Assembly (NCBI GenBank): GCA_949152475.1
Contig: OX424563.1
Span: forward strand, 19,875,001-19,939,000
Direction of reading: 5' to 3'
From: Terebella lapidaria
Taxonomy: Eukaryota > Annelida > Polychaeta > Terebellida > Terebellidae
DNA: 64,000 bases
The stretch's first letter is position 1. Every line of letters starts with the position of its first letter. The notes beneath the pieces were generated by a model that was given only the letters and a program-made list of their open reading frames with translations, was not told the DNA's origin and did no database searches. A program made the translations under genes and the position numbers. This document shows positions 13,452 through 27,200 of the stretch, piece after piece.

Positions 13452-14939
13452 AACCTATTATTCCAAACTACTGTACAAATGTATTTCCTCAGACCTTTTG
13501 TAGTAAAACTAGTCTGTGACTAGTGAAATTCATCAAAATTGGCAATGCAAAATGACGGGAATTATTTTTGGGTACCGCATTCTGAATTATTGCTATATTC
13601 TTTGTCATATGATAACGATAAATACTATTTCATTTTTTCACAATGAAAGTTATTGTTCAATAGATAAATAGCAGATGGACAATTCCAAGTCCCGTAGCTG
13701 CCAATATTACATGTACTGCACTGTTTCCAGAATTGAATATAGTTATTAGTTCATCGGGTCAAACTTCTGTCTATTAATTTTCACATTGTCTATTGTTCAA
13801 CAGAAAAGCCAACCGCAGACGGATCACACAGAAGAGGACGTATGTTCAACAATCAAACATAATCCCTATTGATGTTGTCTTCATCCATACAATCAACCGA
13901 TGAAAACGATATTGAGCATAATGATGCATCTTGTGAATATCGTTTATACTCCAGCCATCTTTGATTGATGTATATATGTTTCATAAGAGTGAGCGTGGAG
14001 GTGTTATACAAAGTTCGAGAATTTCAGTCGAATTGAAGCTTGTTGATTGAACAATGAATATGCATGTGTTGATCAATGGTTCCTTGATGTTTGAATAGTT
14101 TACTATGTTGTTGTTGATTTGAAATGGTTCATCTCAATTATGGATTAAACGTCTAGGATTTAATTTTACAGGAGCATCCAGTAGGCATAGATCTCTAAAT
14201 AAAGCAACACATTACATTATAATTATACAACAAATAGAATGAAAAAAAAAACATATTTTGTCATAATTCGATCACTGATACATTCTCTGTGTTCATATTG
14301 AATTGCTGTTGTTGTTGTTTTTGCTGTTCTTGTTTTTGCGCTTCGATTTGTTATGATTTATCAGCGTTAGGTAAGTTGTCATTGTAAAGTATTATTGTTT
14401 AATATTATTTATTTATTTACACTTTAAAAAGTGTTCAATATCTTACAGCACTGACCGCCACATGTCTCTAAAGCGTCGATCCCACGCTTCTGCCGTTGCA
14501 GGTGGTCAGTTTCGCGAGTCAGGCGCGCGGTCTCCTCTCCAAGCTCGCGGTGTTCGTGGACCAAGCCCGCCGCGACGAGGAACGATACGTCAGCAACAGA
14601 CACCAGTCCTTGGCAGACGACATCCGCTTGCTAGAGGAAGAGCACCTCTACCACATCCTCTGCAACCTGCACGTGGATTTCACGCGCAAGCGCATTCGCT
14701 GGACCACGGATATCACGCGCGATCTGATGGAACTCGGTTGTCGTCTGCTGGACAACCAGGCACCGACTGACAATCGCAACTTCATGATCTTTTACACGCT
14801 CGAGCGGCTCCTGCAAAACATGGCCACCCAGTTCCAACGCGTCATAAAACGCGGAATGATGGACCCGGACTCCGGCCCAGACGAGTCTAGACTGATCCAG
14901 GCCATCGCGTACGATAGGGACCCGGATCAGCTAGGCTAA
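5937..14939 (+). CDS. Unrecognised secreted or membrane-anchored protein with a micro-exon-coded middle (14 exons)
   Basis: Coding exons as read: 5937-6167, 7783-7959, 9181-9213, 9324-9356, 9907-9963, 10206-10241, 10486-10521, 12400-12432, 12553-12591, 12746-12775, 12880-12912, 13233-13280, 13804-13839 and 14502-14939 (TAA). All have AG/GT borders, most donors being GTAAGT or GTGAGT. Every exon is a whole number of codons and every intron is phase 0, giving 419 residues. Residues 1-25 are a hydrophobic signal peptide or anchor (LVIGIVLLTVVAG core), followed by NGT (possible N-glycan) and Cys 31, 36 and 38. Exon 2 (78-136) adds Cys 94, 102 and 111 and many His and Asp. Residues 137-274 come from eleven exons of 30-57 nt: acidic HDLELDTTTEK and YELDWDTTTEH, then basic ones such as GRLRYRRKSRKN. 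Residues 275-419 look helical and amphipathic, with two Cys. The first, second and last exons are GC-richer than the micro-exons. I do not recognise the family; a secreted precursor or helical ligand is only a guess. The exon chain is well supported, though individual micro-exons could be missed or alternative. Confidence 0.72.
9589..9618 (+). other. Candidate additional micro-exon (30 nt)
   Basis: The acceptor TTCTCATGCAG and a donor GTAAAT bracket 30 nt that are open in phase 0 (CNSVLWVIQT). Its hydrophobic composition differs from the other micro-exons and the donor is weaker, so it was left out of the main model. Confidence 0.25.
11640..11830 (+). repeat. diverged copy of the 1136-type dispersed repeat
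   Basis: It contains ATTCCGTCAG, a diverged TATACAGTGAAAACAAAAAC and CACACTGTCTGCC in the same order as the copies at 1136-2520. It lies in the long intron between the exons ending at 10521 and starting at 12400. Confidence 0.55.
13398..13450. repeat. (AT)n microsatellite
   Basis: About 50 bp of uninterrupted AT dinucleotides in the intron between the exons 13233-13280 and 13804-13839. Confidence 0.95.
14172..14198 (+). other. Candidate alternative terminal exon or 9 nt micro-exon
   Basis: A strong acceptor (TTTAATTTTACAG) precedes GAG CAT CCA GTA GGC ATA GAT CTC TAA in phase 0, and AAATAAAG follows the stop immediately. Used as a last exon, it would make a short form lacking the helical C-terminal domain. 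Alternatively, the GTAGGC after the third codon could act as a donor and make a 9 nt exon (EHP). Neither is proven. Confidence 0.3.
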
Positions 14940-17900
14940 AGGCGTGTCGTGGTGTTAGTAGGCCCACCGGCGGCCACGTGGTCATCAACCTGCTCAAGCA
15001 TACATGATGGGGGCAGGACTGTGCATTTTTTACTCTGATAATTGACGAATATTTGTGATACCAACGGTACTGCTGCATCTCGCTTGACATGTTTAGAAAA
15101 TGTAGCCTAGTTATTCACGTATAGATAGGTCTGAACCATGTAAAAATTGTCAGTCATGGTGCAAAGTTAATCATTCAAGTTAACAATTCTAAGAAAATGG
15201 GAAATATACTTTTTTTGTTTGTACACGGCATTAATTTCGATGTTTTTGTCGAATAAACACCTCACTACACTAAATTTTGACGTAGTTTTTTCACCATATG
15301 TCATGCAACCTTTAATACATTCCAAAGTTAATGTATTATAAAATTCTGAGAAAGGTGAGAGGACTTTAGTGGACGTAACATCAACAAAAACATGAAAACT
15401 TAAGGCATTCGACATTATTTTACATGAATATTTTGAACATTTAGAATTAATAGAATGAAAACCTGAAACATGAAAACTTAAGCTATTCGACATTGTTTTA
15501 CATGAATATTATGAACATATAGAATTAATAATAGAATAGACAGAAACTAACACCAATCATATAATATTCCGAGCTATCAAAGCCCTCTCCGTTAGTTCTA
15601 CTAAATGGATATGAATCCCAATAATAATGAAAACAAGTTCAATCTCATGTCTGCATATTTGCCATAGAATTTATGTAGCCTTCTCATCAACCAGGCCATG
15701 ATCTAACGTACATGAAACCCTTCTGGCCTTCTTGTCTGCAGAGAACATGACACATTTCGGTCCAGGTACCTTGTACTGCTCCTTAATTATTACTACTCAT
15801 CCAACGAAAACATATCATTTAATCCGCCTCGCACCTTTTCAATCCTTAGTGAATATAGGGGAACAAACAGCACGAACTACTTGGGCTCATATGGCGGTTC
15901 AGGCGTAGTTTATCACACGAATGTCTCTAAGAGCAAGTTGAAGGTCACCAAATGATTTTCCAAATGCATGTATAATATGTTCTTGGACTCTATCGGCAAG
16001 ATGCACAAAGGCAAATTCAGTATGTTCATGTAAGAATGATGTAACCCCGAGGCTTAGCACTTACATATGTAAGGTCGTTTAAATCCGATCCAAAAAAATC
16101 ACCATTATATATGACTACTCATAAGCTCATAATATATTCTTAATCTATATCTTCAAGCGTATTGTCTGTTTGGACCGTTTTACACTTTTCGAGTAAGACG
16201 GGACCTTGAGTTCACCAACCAAGGTCGTCTGAGTTTAAATTCAGTCACAAAAAGATCCACCATGTGTTCAAAATACATTTTTGACCTCTATCTACAAGTA
16301 CTGTCCACAGAGACCAACTTGAATACTGTATGTCTAGTGTGAACTTGAGACTAACTACAGAAGGTCGTATGAGAATAAGCACAAAGTGTCCAGCATACAG
16401 GACTTCGTTCTCATTCTCAGAAGCATAGATTTACCTTAACATCATCAAATCAACTATTGTCACTCACTATTCCAAAATTCAGGCTTACTCAAAATGAAAC
16501 CATACCACACGGCTCCAGAGTATCATCTCAGAATATATTGTGTTCATTTTGTGAAATAAATCCTCGGGCCAAAAGAAAAGACAAACGACGACTGATAGAA
16601 AATCACGACAATAAATTTAAGGTATCGGCCCGAAGGGACAATACAATTAAAAACCCGACTGCAGTAGGTTGGGGTATGCATTTACTTCAACAAGGACATT
16701 GGATAACATTGCATGAACAATAAATGGCATACTTCTATATTACATGTAGTTATCAGCCTCCAGGGTCTTCATACTCGTGAAACTGTAAAGTATCTACACA
16801 GTCAAGCACATTAACGGACGAAGCTAGTAGGTATATTATACTACATGTATATAAACAAATAAAACACATATTCCAGCTATGTTTTCTTTATCATCTTATA
16901 CATAAATTCCAGGATTGTTCCGGGCGTCCGGCCCATGTATACGTGGTATAAATGGAAGAATGTTGTTAACACACAAACTCAGCAACACTTGCACACATGT
17001 CGTTTGAACAAAATATTATTTTAAAACCTTAGCCCAAGGAGTATGAAGGTCACCGGAGAAATGTTATGTCACAACATATCCCCCCATTAATAAGACCGTT
17101 TGATCTCTCAATGTCAAGGTCACCACCGAAATCGTCATATAACTTTACATTTGGATGTGTGAACATCTAGCTCGTTCTAAGAGTAGTACAGTTCCTACAA
17201 CTGAAGGAAAATATGACAGAACTTCAGAAACTTTTAGAAAGGGTGGCAATGTGGAGTTCAATGCATCAATTCACACAAGAACAAATTTACCTGATGTTGG
17301 AATATTTGCGTGGTCGTTTTCGAATTTTGAAAGCGTCATTGTCTGAACTCTATCTTGAAGCTTTATGGAGGTACCGATACATACACACTTTGAGGAAAAT
17401 GTCGAAAACGACCGCTATTCTAGTAGAACCCTCCTACCCCCCCCCCCCCCCCCCCCCCACCAAAATCAAAAATATTTCTCTTGAATTAATCGTTTTAGGT
17501 ATTTTGCGCAAAGGTTAGACTTTAAAGTTTCAAGACAGAAATGTGGACGTGGGGAACGACGGACGATGGACGCAGCACCAAGGCAAAAACTACATGTCAA
17601 CCGCAATAATAAATTATCATTTTTGAAGGTGAAAGCGCGCCAAATTTTAACTTAAGAGTGTTGCAGGGTTATGCCACTCAGAAAAAAGTCCTCTCTCGCT
17701 CTCAAAATATTCTCATACATAAGTGAAATGGCCGTGTTTCGAGATACAACTTTCCCAAGGTATGTGTTTACAAATTCCTAAAACAACAGTCATAACGGAT
17801 TACTATTTTTCCACTTCTTCTAACAGCTTACTATCATGCATATATGTACAATAATATACAGGGTGATCAGCATTTATCCTAAATCTAATATTATGTCACG

Positions 17901-18278
17901 AATACCTAACAAATAAGCACATATTTAAATATATATATATATACATTATTATAGTGTTATGTAGAATCTACATGGATCTCCATGTTGAACAATACTTGTT
18001 TATAAATGTGAAATACACGGCTCAAATTTGTTCACTGACTAGAAACCATAGCAGTCATACGAAACTACGAATAAAACAAAGCCTATAAATTAATACTATT
18101 TTACAACAAGAAACTCAGGCTTGAAATGACACAATCATCAAGCTGTTCTACATATCATCTGTACAACCACCGAGCTGTTCTACATAACATCTGTACAACT
18201 ATCGTGAAATTCACAGCTTGCGACTCCTATATTGTACATCACAGCAAATGACTGGTGTTTGTCTAAAAGTAGCTGGCG
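14940..18278. other. Intergenic or UTR stretch between convergent genes
   Basis: It lies between the stop of the plus-strand micro-exon gene and the stop of the minus-strand transporter, so it must hold both 3' UTRs. It contains a poly-C run at about 17438-17458. Diverged AAGGTCGT-containing blocks recur near 16071, 16222 and 16359. No coding exon was recognised. Confidence 0.5.
15252..15257 (+). terminator. Possible poly(A) signal of the micro-exon gene
   Basis: AATAAA 313 bp after the stop at 14939, the first canonical hexamer I saw downstream. No clear GU-rich element follows, so the assignment is weak. Confidence 0.35.
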
Positions 18279-21200
18279 TTAATAGGTTCCGTAGAAATCA
18301 TCATCCGGCGTCGTATCCCCATCGTTCTGGTAGGTTTCATACCGTACCGTCGTTTTCTCACTCATTTTCAGTGCCTGCACGCACACAATGACCAAATAAC
18401 CGATTTGTGAGTTTCAAAGTGTAGTATTAAAATTCTCCATCATACATCATTATCATCTCTTATAAATTCGACTGTATTGTGTAATGGTGGTATACTGTAA
18501 CATGATTATTATCTATAGCAACAACAAAAATTATCCCAAGGGCCAGGAAAGGTTACCGGAGAAATATTTACGGTTAAACCCCAATTTTTTTTGCCTTTCC
18601 GCCGTTTTGACCCTTAAAGGTCATTAAAGGTCAAATTCAAGGTCACCTGTAAAGTTAAAAAAATGTTCAAAAGGGCAAAAAAACTTGATTTGGGACGAAA
18701 AACTTTTTCTTTGCCGACCTGTCGAAAAAATCAAAATGGCCGCCATGCGAGGATCCGCTATTCGAGGGCAACAAAACTTATACATGACGCGAAGGTACAT
18801 AAGGGGAATCTTCTGGAACAAAAATCTCAAAAATGGTCAGTTAAAAAAATGGCCGCGAAAGTAAATTGGCCATTTTTCGTCAAAAATGGCCGCCATTTTG
18901 AAAAAAATTGCGAAAATAAAAAAAAACTACGAAAAACCTCCCTCCTGAAATATTTTTAGGTATTTTGGTGCAAAGAAAGAATCAGAAAAATTAGAACGTA
19001 AACTTTAAAACTAAAAATGTAGACGGACGACGACGACCTCGACGCACGCAACGCCACGCCAATAGGTTATCGGAACAAAGGGTCGTTAAGCTAAAAATTT
19101 TCGTGCACTCACCGTTTTTTCGTCCTTGTTCGGTGGCTGCCGTAGGAAATACAACAGCGGTGCATACAAAACGTTCGCTATTCCTATAATTGTCAACATC
19201 CTGGGGGAATAAAATAATGACAGAACGTTACGAATTGTACACATAATTCAAGAAAAATAACATCAACTCAATCGGGTCAATTTTGTTCCACTGAGAAAAA
19301 TACCTTTGAAATATTATTCTTTGTTTATCATGTACTGCGAATTTTCAATGTGTTTTTACATTTTCAATTTTTGTGGCAGTTCGTTAGGAGGCACTTACCA
19401 TTTAAAGCCAATTGCTTTAATTATGGGACCACTTAGTGCTGGGCCTGTTAAATGTAGAATCGTATTGAAGATGTAATAGACGTATTAAAGCTCTTTCAGG
19501 TGAATAAACGCATACATGGTGGGAATCAAACAGGACATATCGAGCAATTCAATGGTGAGGGATAAATTTTCTCTAGATACGGACCTATAGCATATCCAAC
19601 GCAGAATGCGACGTCCCCTATGGCATAGACACTGCCATAGACCGGGACATGTCTCAGATCCACGATATACCCCAGTATCGGCATCATAGAAGAGTCAACC
19701 ATTCCTGTAGAAATATACAGACATGTTAAGTTAGTAAATTCACATCTTATGAATCAAGCATATAAATTATGCCAAAATGTACTAGTATACATGTGACACA
19801 CGTGTTGTTTGACTTAATATTGGGTATATTTCTGCTGTGATTTTGATCATTGCATAAAATGTGATAACTTCAGTATTTTACATATAATCAATGTCAGTAT
19901 TTGGGCAGTTTTTTACTCACCAATAGAAAATCCCAGACCAAAATTAGGAGGTATTAGATGCCCAACTTTTGTTGCGAGTGGAATCTGTCAAGATACAGAA
20001 CGAATTTAACGATTTGTGATTGAACAAGGGCAGCTACTGCACACAAATCCATTCAGAATGTGTCATCGGCTGAACATATATTGAACAAAATGTATCAAAT
20101 TGGCCATGATCAATATCCAACAGAAAAGGTGTGTAACTTGCAAATTCCGATTGCAAGATACGATTTGACCTCCTAGCTATCCAATTATTTGCTCGATTGA
20201 CATAATTTCTCTCCATTTCACTTCTTTAGTGACTAGTCCATCTTCGCATTTTGCCAGAACATTGCAAGTTGAAGTTTTGCATGTGTTTGCAATGTATTGC
20301 AAATAGTTTATAACCACGAAGACCGTATTTAATACTTACACACAGGAGACAAACTCCCACAATAATCATTCCTATCATTGACGACAACCATCTGGAAAAC
20401 GGGTGTGGTGATATACGTAATATAATGTAAGTATATTATTATTATTATATTATTATGGTTATATATAATTATAAATGCAAATGGGACGTTCATTGATTTG
20501 CGGAAGTATTCTAATCTCAAACGTACCTGCCGAGTTTATGTCCCAAAGGACCGAATAGATTCGTTCCTAATAAATAGGATATACTGGCGGGTAGGAAGGC
20601 AGCACCTAGAGAATCAGGAATAGGCTTCTTCGAATTCACAAAATTCTCCAGGATAGGATGACAACGTTGAATCCCATAGAATGTTGTATATGCAACTATT
20701 AGCAGTCTGAACCCTGACTACCGTAATGCACGTTACGGTAACTGGTTACGGTAGTCAGGGTTCGGGCGGTGATAATTTCGTATGTGAGGTTAAGTCAGTG
20801 GAATGCTTAGGTTCAGCTTACCTTGCTGCCATTTCGCTGCGTCCATGTGTTCCCACATCCACAGAGGCAGGGTCGGCTCCAACATCGCTATACCCATGTT
20901 GGCAAACGTGATCGAGCCTGATAAAAACGGAATCTTCCATATATTATATTAAGCATACATTTAAACATCAATGCATGATAAACGTTAAAGTCATAGTAGC
21001 AAGGTACCATTATATGGTTTTATTCCTGTTCACATAAAGACATTGTGGACATTTGGTGATAAAAAAAGGTGTTCGTGTTAATCGGTAACTAATAACAGCG
21101 ACATGTAATGGAGTATATTGAGCCAGTATTGCAATCGCCTTCTCCTGCCGATGAAAGAAATAGCTTCGGCAATTTCCGTAATCGTGACGTCAGTTGAGGC

Positions 21201-24200
21201 AGAATGTGCTTTGATGGCTCGCCAAAAACGTAAAATACGTAATTTGGTGGCCAGCTCAACGACGGAAAATCACTACAAAATGCATGCGATTCAACAGAAA
21301 ACACACAAAAACCAACAAATACGGGACCTCTCGCAGTTCAACAAACCTCCGTTCTGGGGGAATAAATAGTACTAATTCTAAATATCAAGACAAGAAATGC
21401 CCCAATGCCACCATCTCACCCGTTCACTTGAATTGTCAAACATACATCAGGGGAATGAATATGCGACGTGCAGTTTACCTTGCTGGCTACATGTACTTTC
21501 AGTTCTGCCTCAAATGACGTTACCAACCACGTGACCCACACTAAAATCAGGATCAAAATCTTCGGCAATTTACGGAAGGAGTGCCTATTTGATTCAATAT
21601 CTCGAAACCCATTGATTTCATCTGTAAAATTCGTTCGAATTTATTGAAAACTATTCATAATAGACTAAATGAAAAACACTTTCATCGGCATGCTACTAGG
21701 TCTTTAATAATTTTACTTTTCTCTTGAATCTCAATGATTGTTTCGTTTCTCTTGAAGGAATAGCAACATACCAATTTAGTTACAAATGACATATGGATAT
21801 GGGCTATAATTGCACGTCTAGACCAAGTATTTATTGTGAGTACCAGCCAGTGGCTAATAGTTCAATTAGACTGCTTTGACTACGATCAATAGCTGAAGGT
21901 AGCTTTAGGAAATTATTCTTTCCACAATAACGATAGTTTCCATCACAATCCTTTGAGTAATAACATGTATGACACGTTGGTTAACCTGCAGACAGGGTCC
22001 ATTGATTGCTTTGGGACTTGTTTGACTGCCGTAGAACTAGGGCAGTGAAACCGTGGGATGGGATTGAACTTGTCTAGTAATAACCCCCAAAGCTTTGATT
22101 ATTCATTTATTTTTTATTGTTAACAAATGTGCTAATGTAACAATTAATATTTGTGGCATTGTTTTCACAAACTTTCAAACAAATTTATAGATGAAGTTCC
22201 ACAACGCGGTGATTTGCACGTCATGATTATAAACATGATACAGCTCAGTGCCAACTTGTTGTCATCGCGAACCATCATACCTCACAACGGCACCGATATT
22301 CCAAGCGGATAGAAGCAATACAATAACCTACAGTGGAGATAATTATTTTTGTGGCCAGCGTAAATATGTTGGGTTGGGAAAGTTTATGTGATTATTAACC
22401 TTAACTTATTGATTAAATTGCTCAGTATTCTCCATATAATAAACAAAAAAGAACATATCTATAGATGTATATCAGGGCACAGACATTCAATGATTCAATG
22501 TTTTGGATCGAATTGATAGTTTATGCGTCTATTTTGGCGTAAAAAAATATTTTTCATCACATTTTATCACTTTTATATCGTAAACTATAAAAGTTGGCAA
22601 CCTTTGGCAATTGTTCTGTCATCATCAGAAATTCAGCTCAATATTTTTGTTGCGCTACGGTATGCGTATGTATTACGGTAATTCAACAAATATCGCAAAG
22701 CTCTCATAGTATTTGCGTTTACTCACAAGATTAAAATGTAAAACCTCATGGAAACAACCAGAGATATTATTTTTGAAAGTGCTGTGATCCTTTGTTGAGA
22801 TTACTATATTTAACAAATGATAGCAGGACCGGGCCGACTCATATCTACCCTCCGTGGGTCTCATTTTAGGCAAACTTAGAAGACCAGCACGCGCTGGCCA
22901 ATAAGATTGACAAGGATGGCACGGTTATACACCCCACCAAAACTATATCGTCATATTTATCAACGATTGATAATCGTGACTACAATTGATGATCAGACAA
23001 TGAAGTTCTATGCAGCCGATTATCGTTGATTGAAATCAGTATTCTCCCTAACAATTCAGTATTCTCCCTAGAGTTTTCACGATTTTTATATATCTTGATA
23101 AATATCTCCTATGTTGGTCTTTCCTTAATCGGTCTTAACATATATTTATACCGTATGTAATACATGTTCACTCATTAGGAGCACAATATCTGCTGCATCA
23201 GTCACTCGCTGGCACATTATAACTTTGATGAGATATCACGATCCAATATTTTGTTGAGTGATGATGAAACCTATCACCATATGAGGATGTATGACAAGTA
23301 CACATAAGTACCTGATCACAAGACAAAGGGTTACTGAGTTGATGCCATCGAGATGCAAGAACCGAAAGTTCTGTTGAATGGAGGTGAGGTGTAGTAGCAG
23401 ATATGATAAGAAATTCAACAACCGAATCTTTTGTCGAGTTATAATGAAACCTACTGGCAAATATGAAGAGGAATACAACAGCCGAAACTTTTGTCAAGCG
23501 GCAAGGAACCTATCTAACAATTATAAGGAGAAATACAACATCCAAATGTCCTGTTGTTAGTTGATAAAACCTACCAGCAGCTATGAGGATGTACGGGTCT
23601 TTCAGCAGCTCAAACAGAGACGACCCAGGGATGTTCTCTGGGGCGACCTTAGGCTGCAGCACCAGCAACTGTAATACTGTCATTCCATACACATGTATAC
23701 TTCTTTGAGAAAATAATACTAGTATTTCTATACCGTTTTTATTCTGTACACTGTGATTATAAAATAAAAATAAAACTTTTTCGACACTTTATTTGTTATC
23801 AGTCTCGTACTAGTTATATGTTAGAACGTAAAATTTTCAATTTATTGTTGTAAGAATATCTACATGTATGTTGATATCATTTGGATGTAATAAAAATGGT
23901 AAAATCTCCAAACAAATCTGATATAAAATAGTGTACTTCATATACTAGTGTGTATCGTATTTATATGTATTTTTTTTCTGCTGGCAGTAATACCCCACAT
24001 GTCTCACATGTACACTTACAGCCGTCGAGTACAGCCAGGCCCGCCAAGATGAGGAATGGTATCTCTTTGCCCACAAACTGATACATCACTCCACCAAACG
24101 GCGGTCCAACTGAAAACATCCATCACAATGTTTGGCTCATATACGACAGCATGGCCTCAGACATGGGATTTTGGTCGGGCTTTGTTCCAAAACCAAAAGT

Positions 24201-27200
24201 CTTCAATCGCACTTTTTTTTCATAGCGATTATCGAAATCCCGTGTTTGCGATAATTGGTAATAAATATGCATACAGACACGGAAATCAACTCGTTTAGGC
24301 AGTATATTCTCATGAAAAACACGTGTTGGTTCCATACCAGATGCTGGCGAATGTACTAGTAATGGACTGTAATGGCGAGAGTACTAGTAATGGACTCTAT
24401 TGACTGTAGTAATCACACCCAGAGATCCTGACTTTACATGTAACTCACTGAGAACTCCAAGGGCGAGGCCGCCGAGGGCTATAGCCATGGCATTGCCTCT
24501 CTCCTGGTCATCCGTGTATCGGTCAGCTAGCATCCCCATCCCTGCAACACAATAACGTCATACCGGGTAATGATGGCTAGTTTGTCAATAACGTTCTTGT
24601 ATATACTGGTAGATTCAACAATATCAGGATTAAACTCAAAGACATCCGTGCAGTAGATCTACTGCCACATGAAAAAGCTAAGAGTATGGGTACGGTGGAT
24701 TCCGAAGCTGAACAAGCCCGGATATCTTGTGTTGCTTGTTCTTGTATATTCGACAATGATTAGAAAGGTGCCAGACGAATTTAAATGGTATGCTTTCAGT
24801 CGACGAGTAGCATGAATTAGATTGCAGCTCATCCTATTACTACCTGGGCCGTTGAACGCAGGACATATGTCTGAATTATAAGAGCATGCAATTATGCAAC
24901 CTAATTTAGCAGCTTCCTTACCGGAGACGCTCGAGCATGCTGAGCCGATACCTTGGAGGGCCCTGGCCACGAACAGAACTGTGTAGGACTGGCCAAACGC
25001 GAAAACTGTAACAAAACACGTAAAATGTACATGGTTAAATCATTTACTACATGTACACAGGGGCAACAAATATTTGCAACAGGTTGTGATAAATGTAGGA
25101 GCGTGTTGTTGCCGTGTTCTTCGTATATCTTGTACTCTGAATGTTGTCAATTACATGTTTGTTATTGATAATAAATAAATGGTTGCGGTGGTTGAACTTC
25201 ACGAAGTTCAATTCAATTCCAAGCTTTTTTTTCTGCCGATTCTGTTTCTTTTCTCTCCAAATCATCTCTCAAAATTAACTCATTTCTGTCTATAGTTCAC
25301 ATTCGGACATATACAATTAAGAAATGTCTCTTCCACAATATTGCAGTGTTTTAACCTGCTCAATAACTGTAATTTGCTCTATATCAGTCTATTTCAGATG
25401 ACATGAAACAACTACATTTGAACACGGTCCACCTATGAATAGAATAGGCCCCACGCCTAATAGGGCTTAATTTCGTCTCAGGTTTTCTATTGCCGTCATC
25501 ATAATCTTCTGAACACTAGCTCGATATAAGTATGCATGTATACCGGATAACTGCAGTATTCTACTCCTGCAAATACATGTAATATCGAGAGCGGTTCCCA
25601 CTTTTTGCCGGGTTGCCCACAACTTTTCCTCCCCCACAATCCTCTTGTAGCTAAAATAACGCGATATTCATTCCGTGTCGTTCGGTTACCGTCGTAAATT
25701 CATCGTCATTATGAAAGTGTCGTCCTCGAAGAAATCTTTGACACCAGGATCCACAGATAGGGAATCATAACTCTCCCCCTCTTCCCTACCCACACAACCC
25801 TCCACGATTCATTCACCAGCCCAGGGGACCAAGACTCTGACACCCAGCAGACGGGATAGAAACACAGAAATCGCTGTCAAATCCCACTGACTCCTGTGAC
25901 ATGATTCCGCAATCACGCCGGGGGAATCCGCTATACGACTATAAATACATGGGGGATAGAGGGCTTGCGGGTGATATTGATCCGAGTTTTTAGATGGAGA
26001 GTGTCCCCTATCACCCTCGAGAGGCGAACAAATGAACGGAATTGGCGACAGGAGGTTTCCAAGACTCCACGCGCTGCATGTCGGTAGCAGACGACCGCGG
26101 AACGCGGGAAATCTCGGACGCGTTTCATTTATTTATTTACTTTTTTTTACAGTAGGCCTACGGGGTAATTTCTTGATGTACAGAGCTTGTGAGGTTAAAA
26201 TTGGGAATAATATTTGTGGTCAAAAATCCCGTTTCTTTTTCAAGTAGCCTGCCACGTATGGGAGGTAGTGAAATTATAAATTGATAAATTGATCGTTGTA
26301 GCTAAATACAAGCTGGTCTGATATTGAGGGAAAAACGGAATGAGAATAATAATACTCACTGATCGTAGAGAGAAACATGATTATGAACCCGGTGAACATC
26401 GGAATGCTGTACCCAATTCTGCAAAAAGAAATGTAAACCGTGTCAGCATCGAACAATGATATCAAAGTAGAAAATTTAGGTTGTGCAAATAAATGTCGCA
26501 ATAAATTACTGCAATAAAGTCTCGAAGTCATGTTTTCATTACACTCTCATTTGTGGGAAAGTCATTCGGGCGCAGAAGAGATACAACCAACGTATGTTAT
26601 TGTATGTTATTAATTCGCAGTAATGTTCAACCTCAAATAAAACAGGGGGGGGGGGGCTGATATTGTGTACCGGCGTGAGTTGTCAAAATGACCGAATATA
26701 TTCGACTGTATTAAAGACAGGAAGCTTTTTTCTTAGAGGTTCCATTGGGATAGAGGATTGTCCTGGGATAGCAGTGTCAATTTTGGCAAAATGCGACCAT
26801 TACCTCAAGTGTGTGCATATGTTAGGCGTGTATCTCTGTATCACTATCGAATGTATAATAAAACTGAAATGTGAAAATGAAACTAAAATTAAATTTCATC
26901 CCAAAAAGATCTCACGAATCTGAGTAAACTTGCTTGTGGGCGTTTACATGTATGTCAATGAAACGATTTATTTGCTTGATTCCGAAGTTAAGAGTTTCAA
27001 ATTTAGATGATAAAATCTTTCTGCTGACCTAAGGGTCAAATTGTGTGTAAACTGGTGGAAAAGAATCAAGTATGGGATTACAGTTAGTCTTGGATATATG
27101 TACACAAAATAATGTTGGAATTTTGCTTGGTCGTGTGGTTCACTTCTGTTCTTATACCATTAAAGTCATTTTCGATACATAAATTCGATACTTCCCATCA

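Noticed and set aside
13664..13693. 30 nt phase-0 candidate micro-exon (INSRWTIPSP)
   Set aside because: The donor (CCC then GTAGCT) and acceptor context are poor compared with the other exons.
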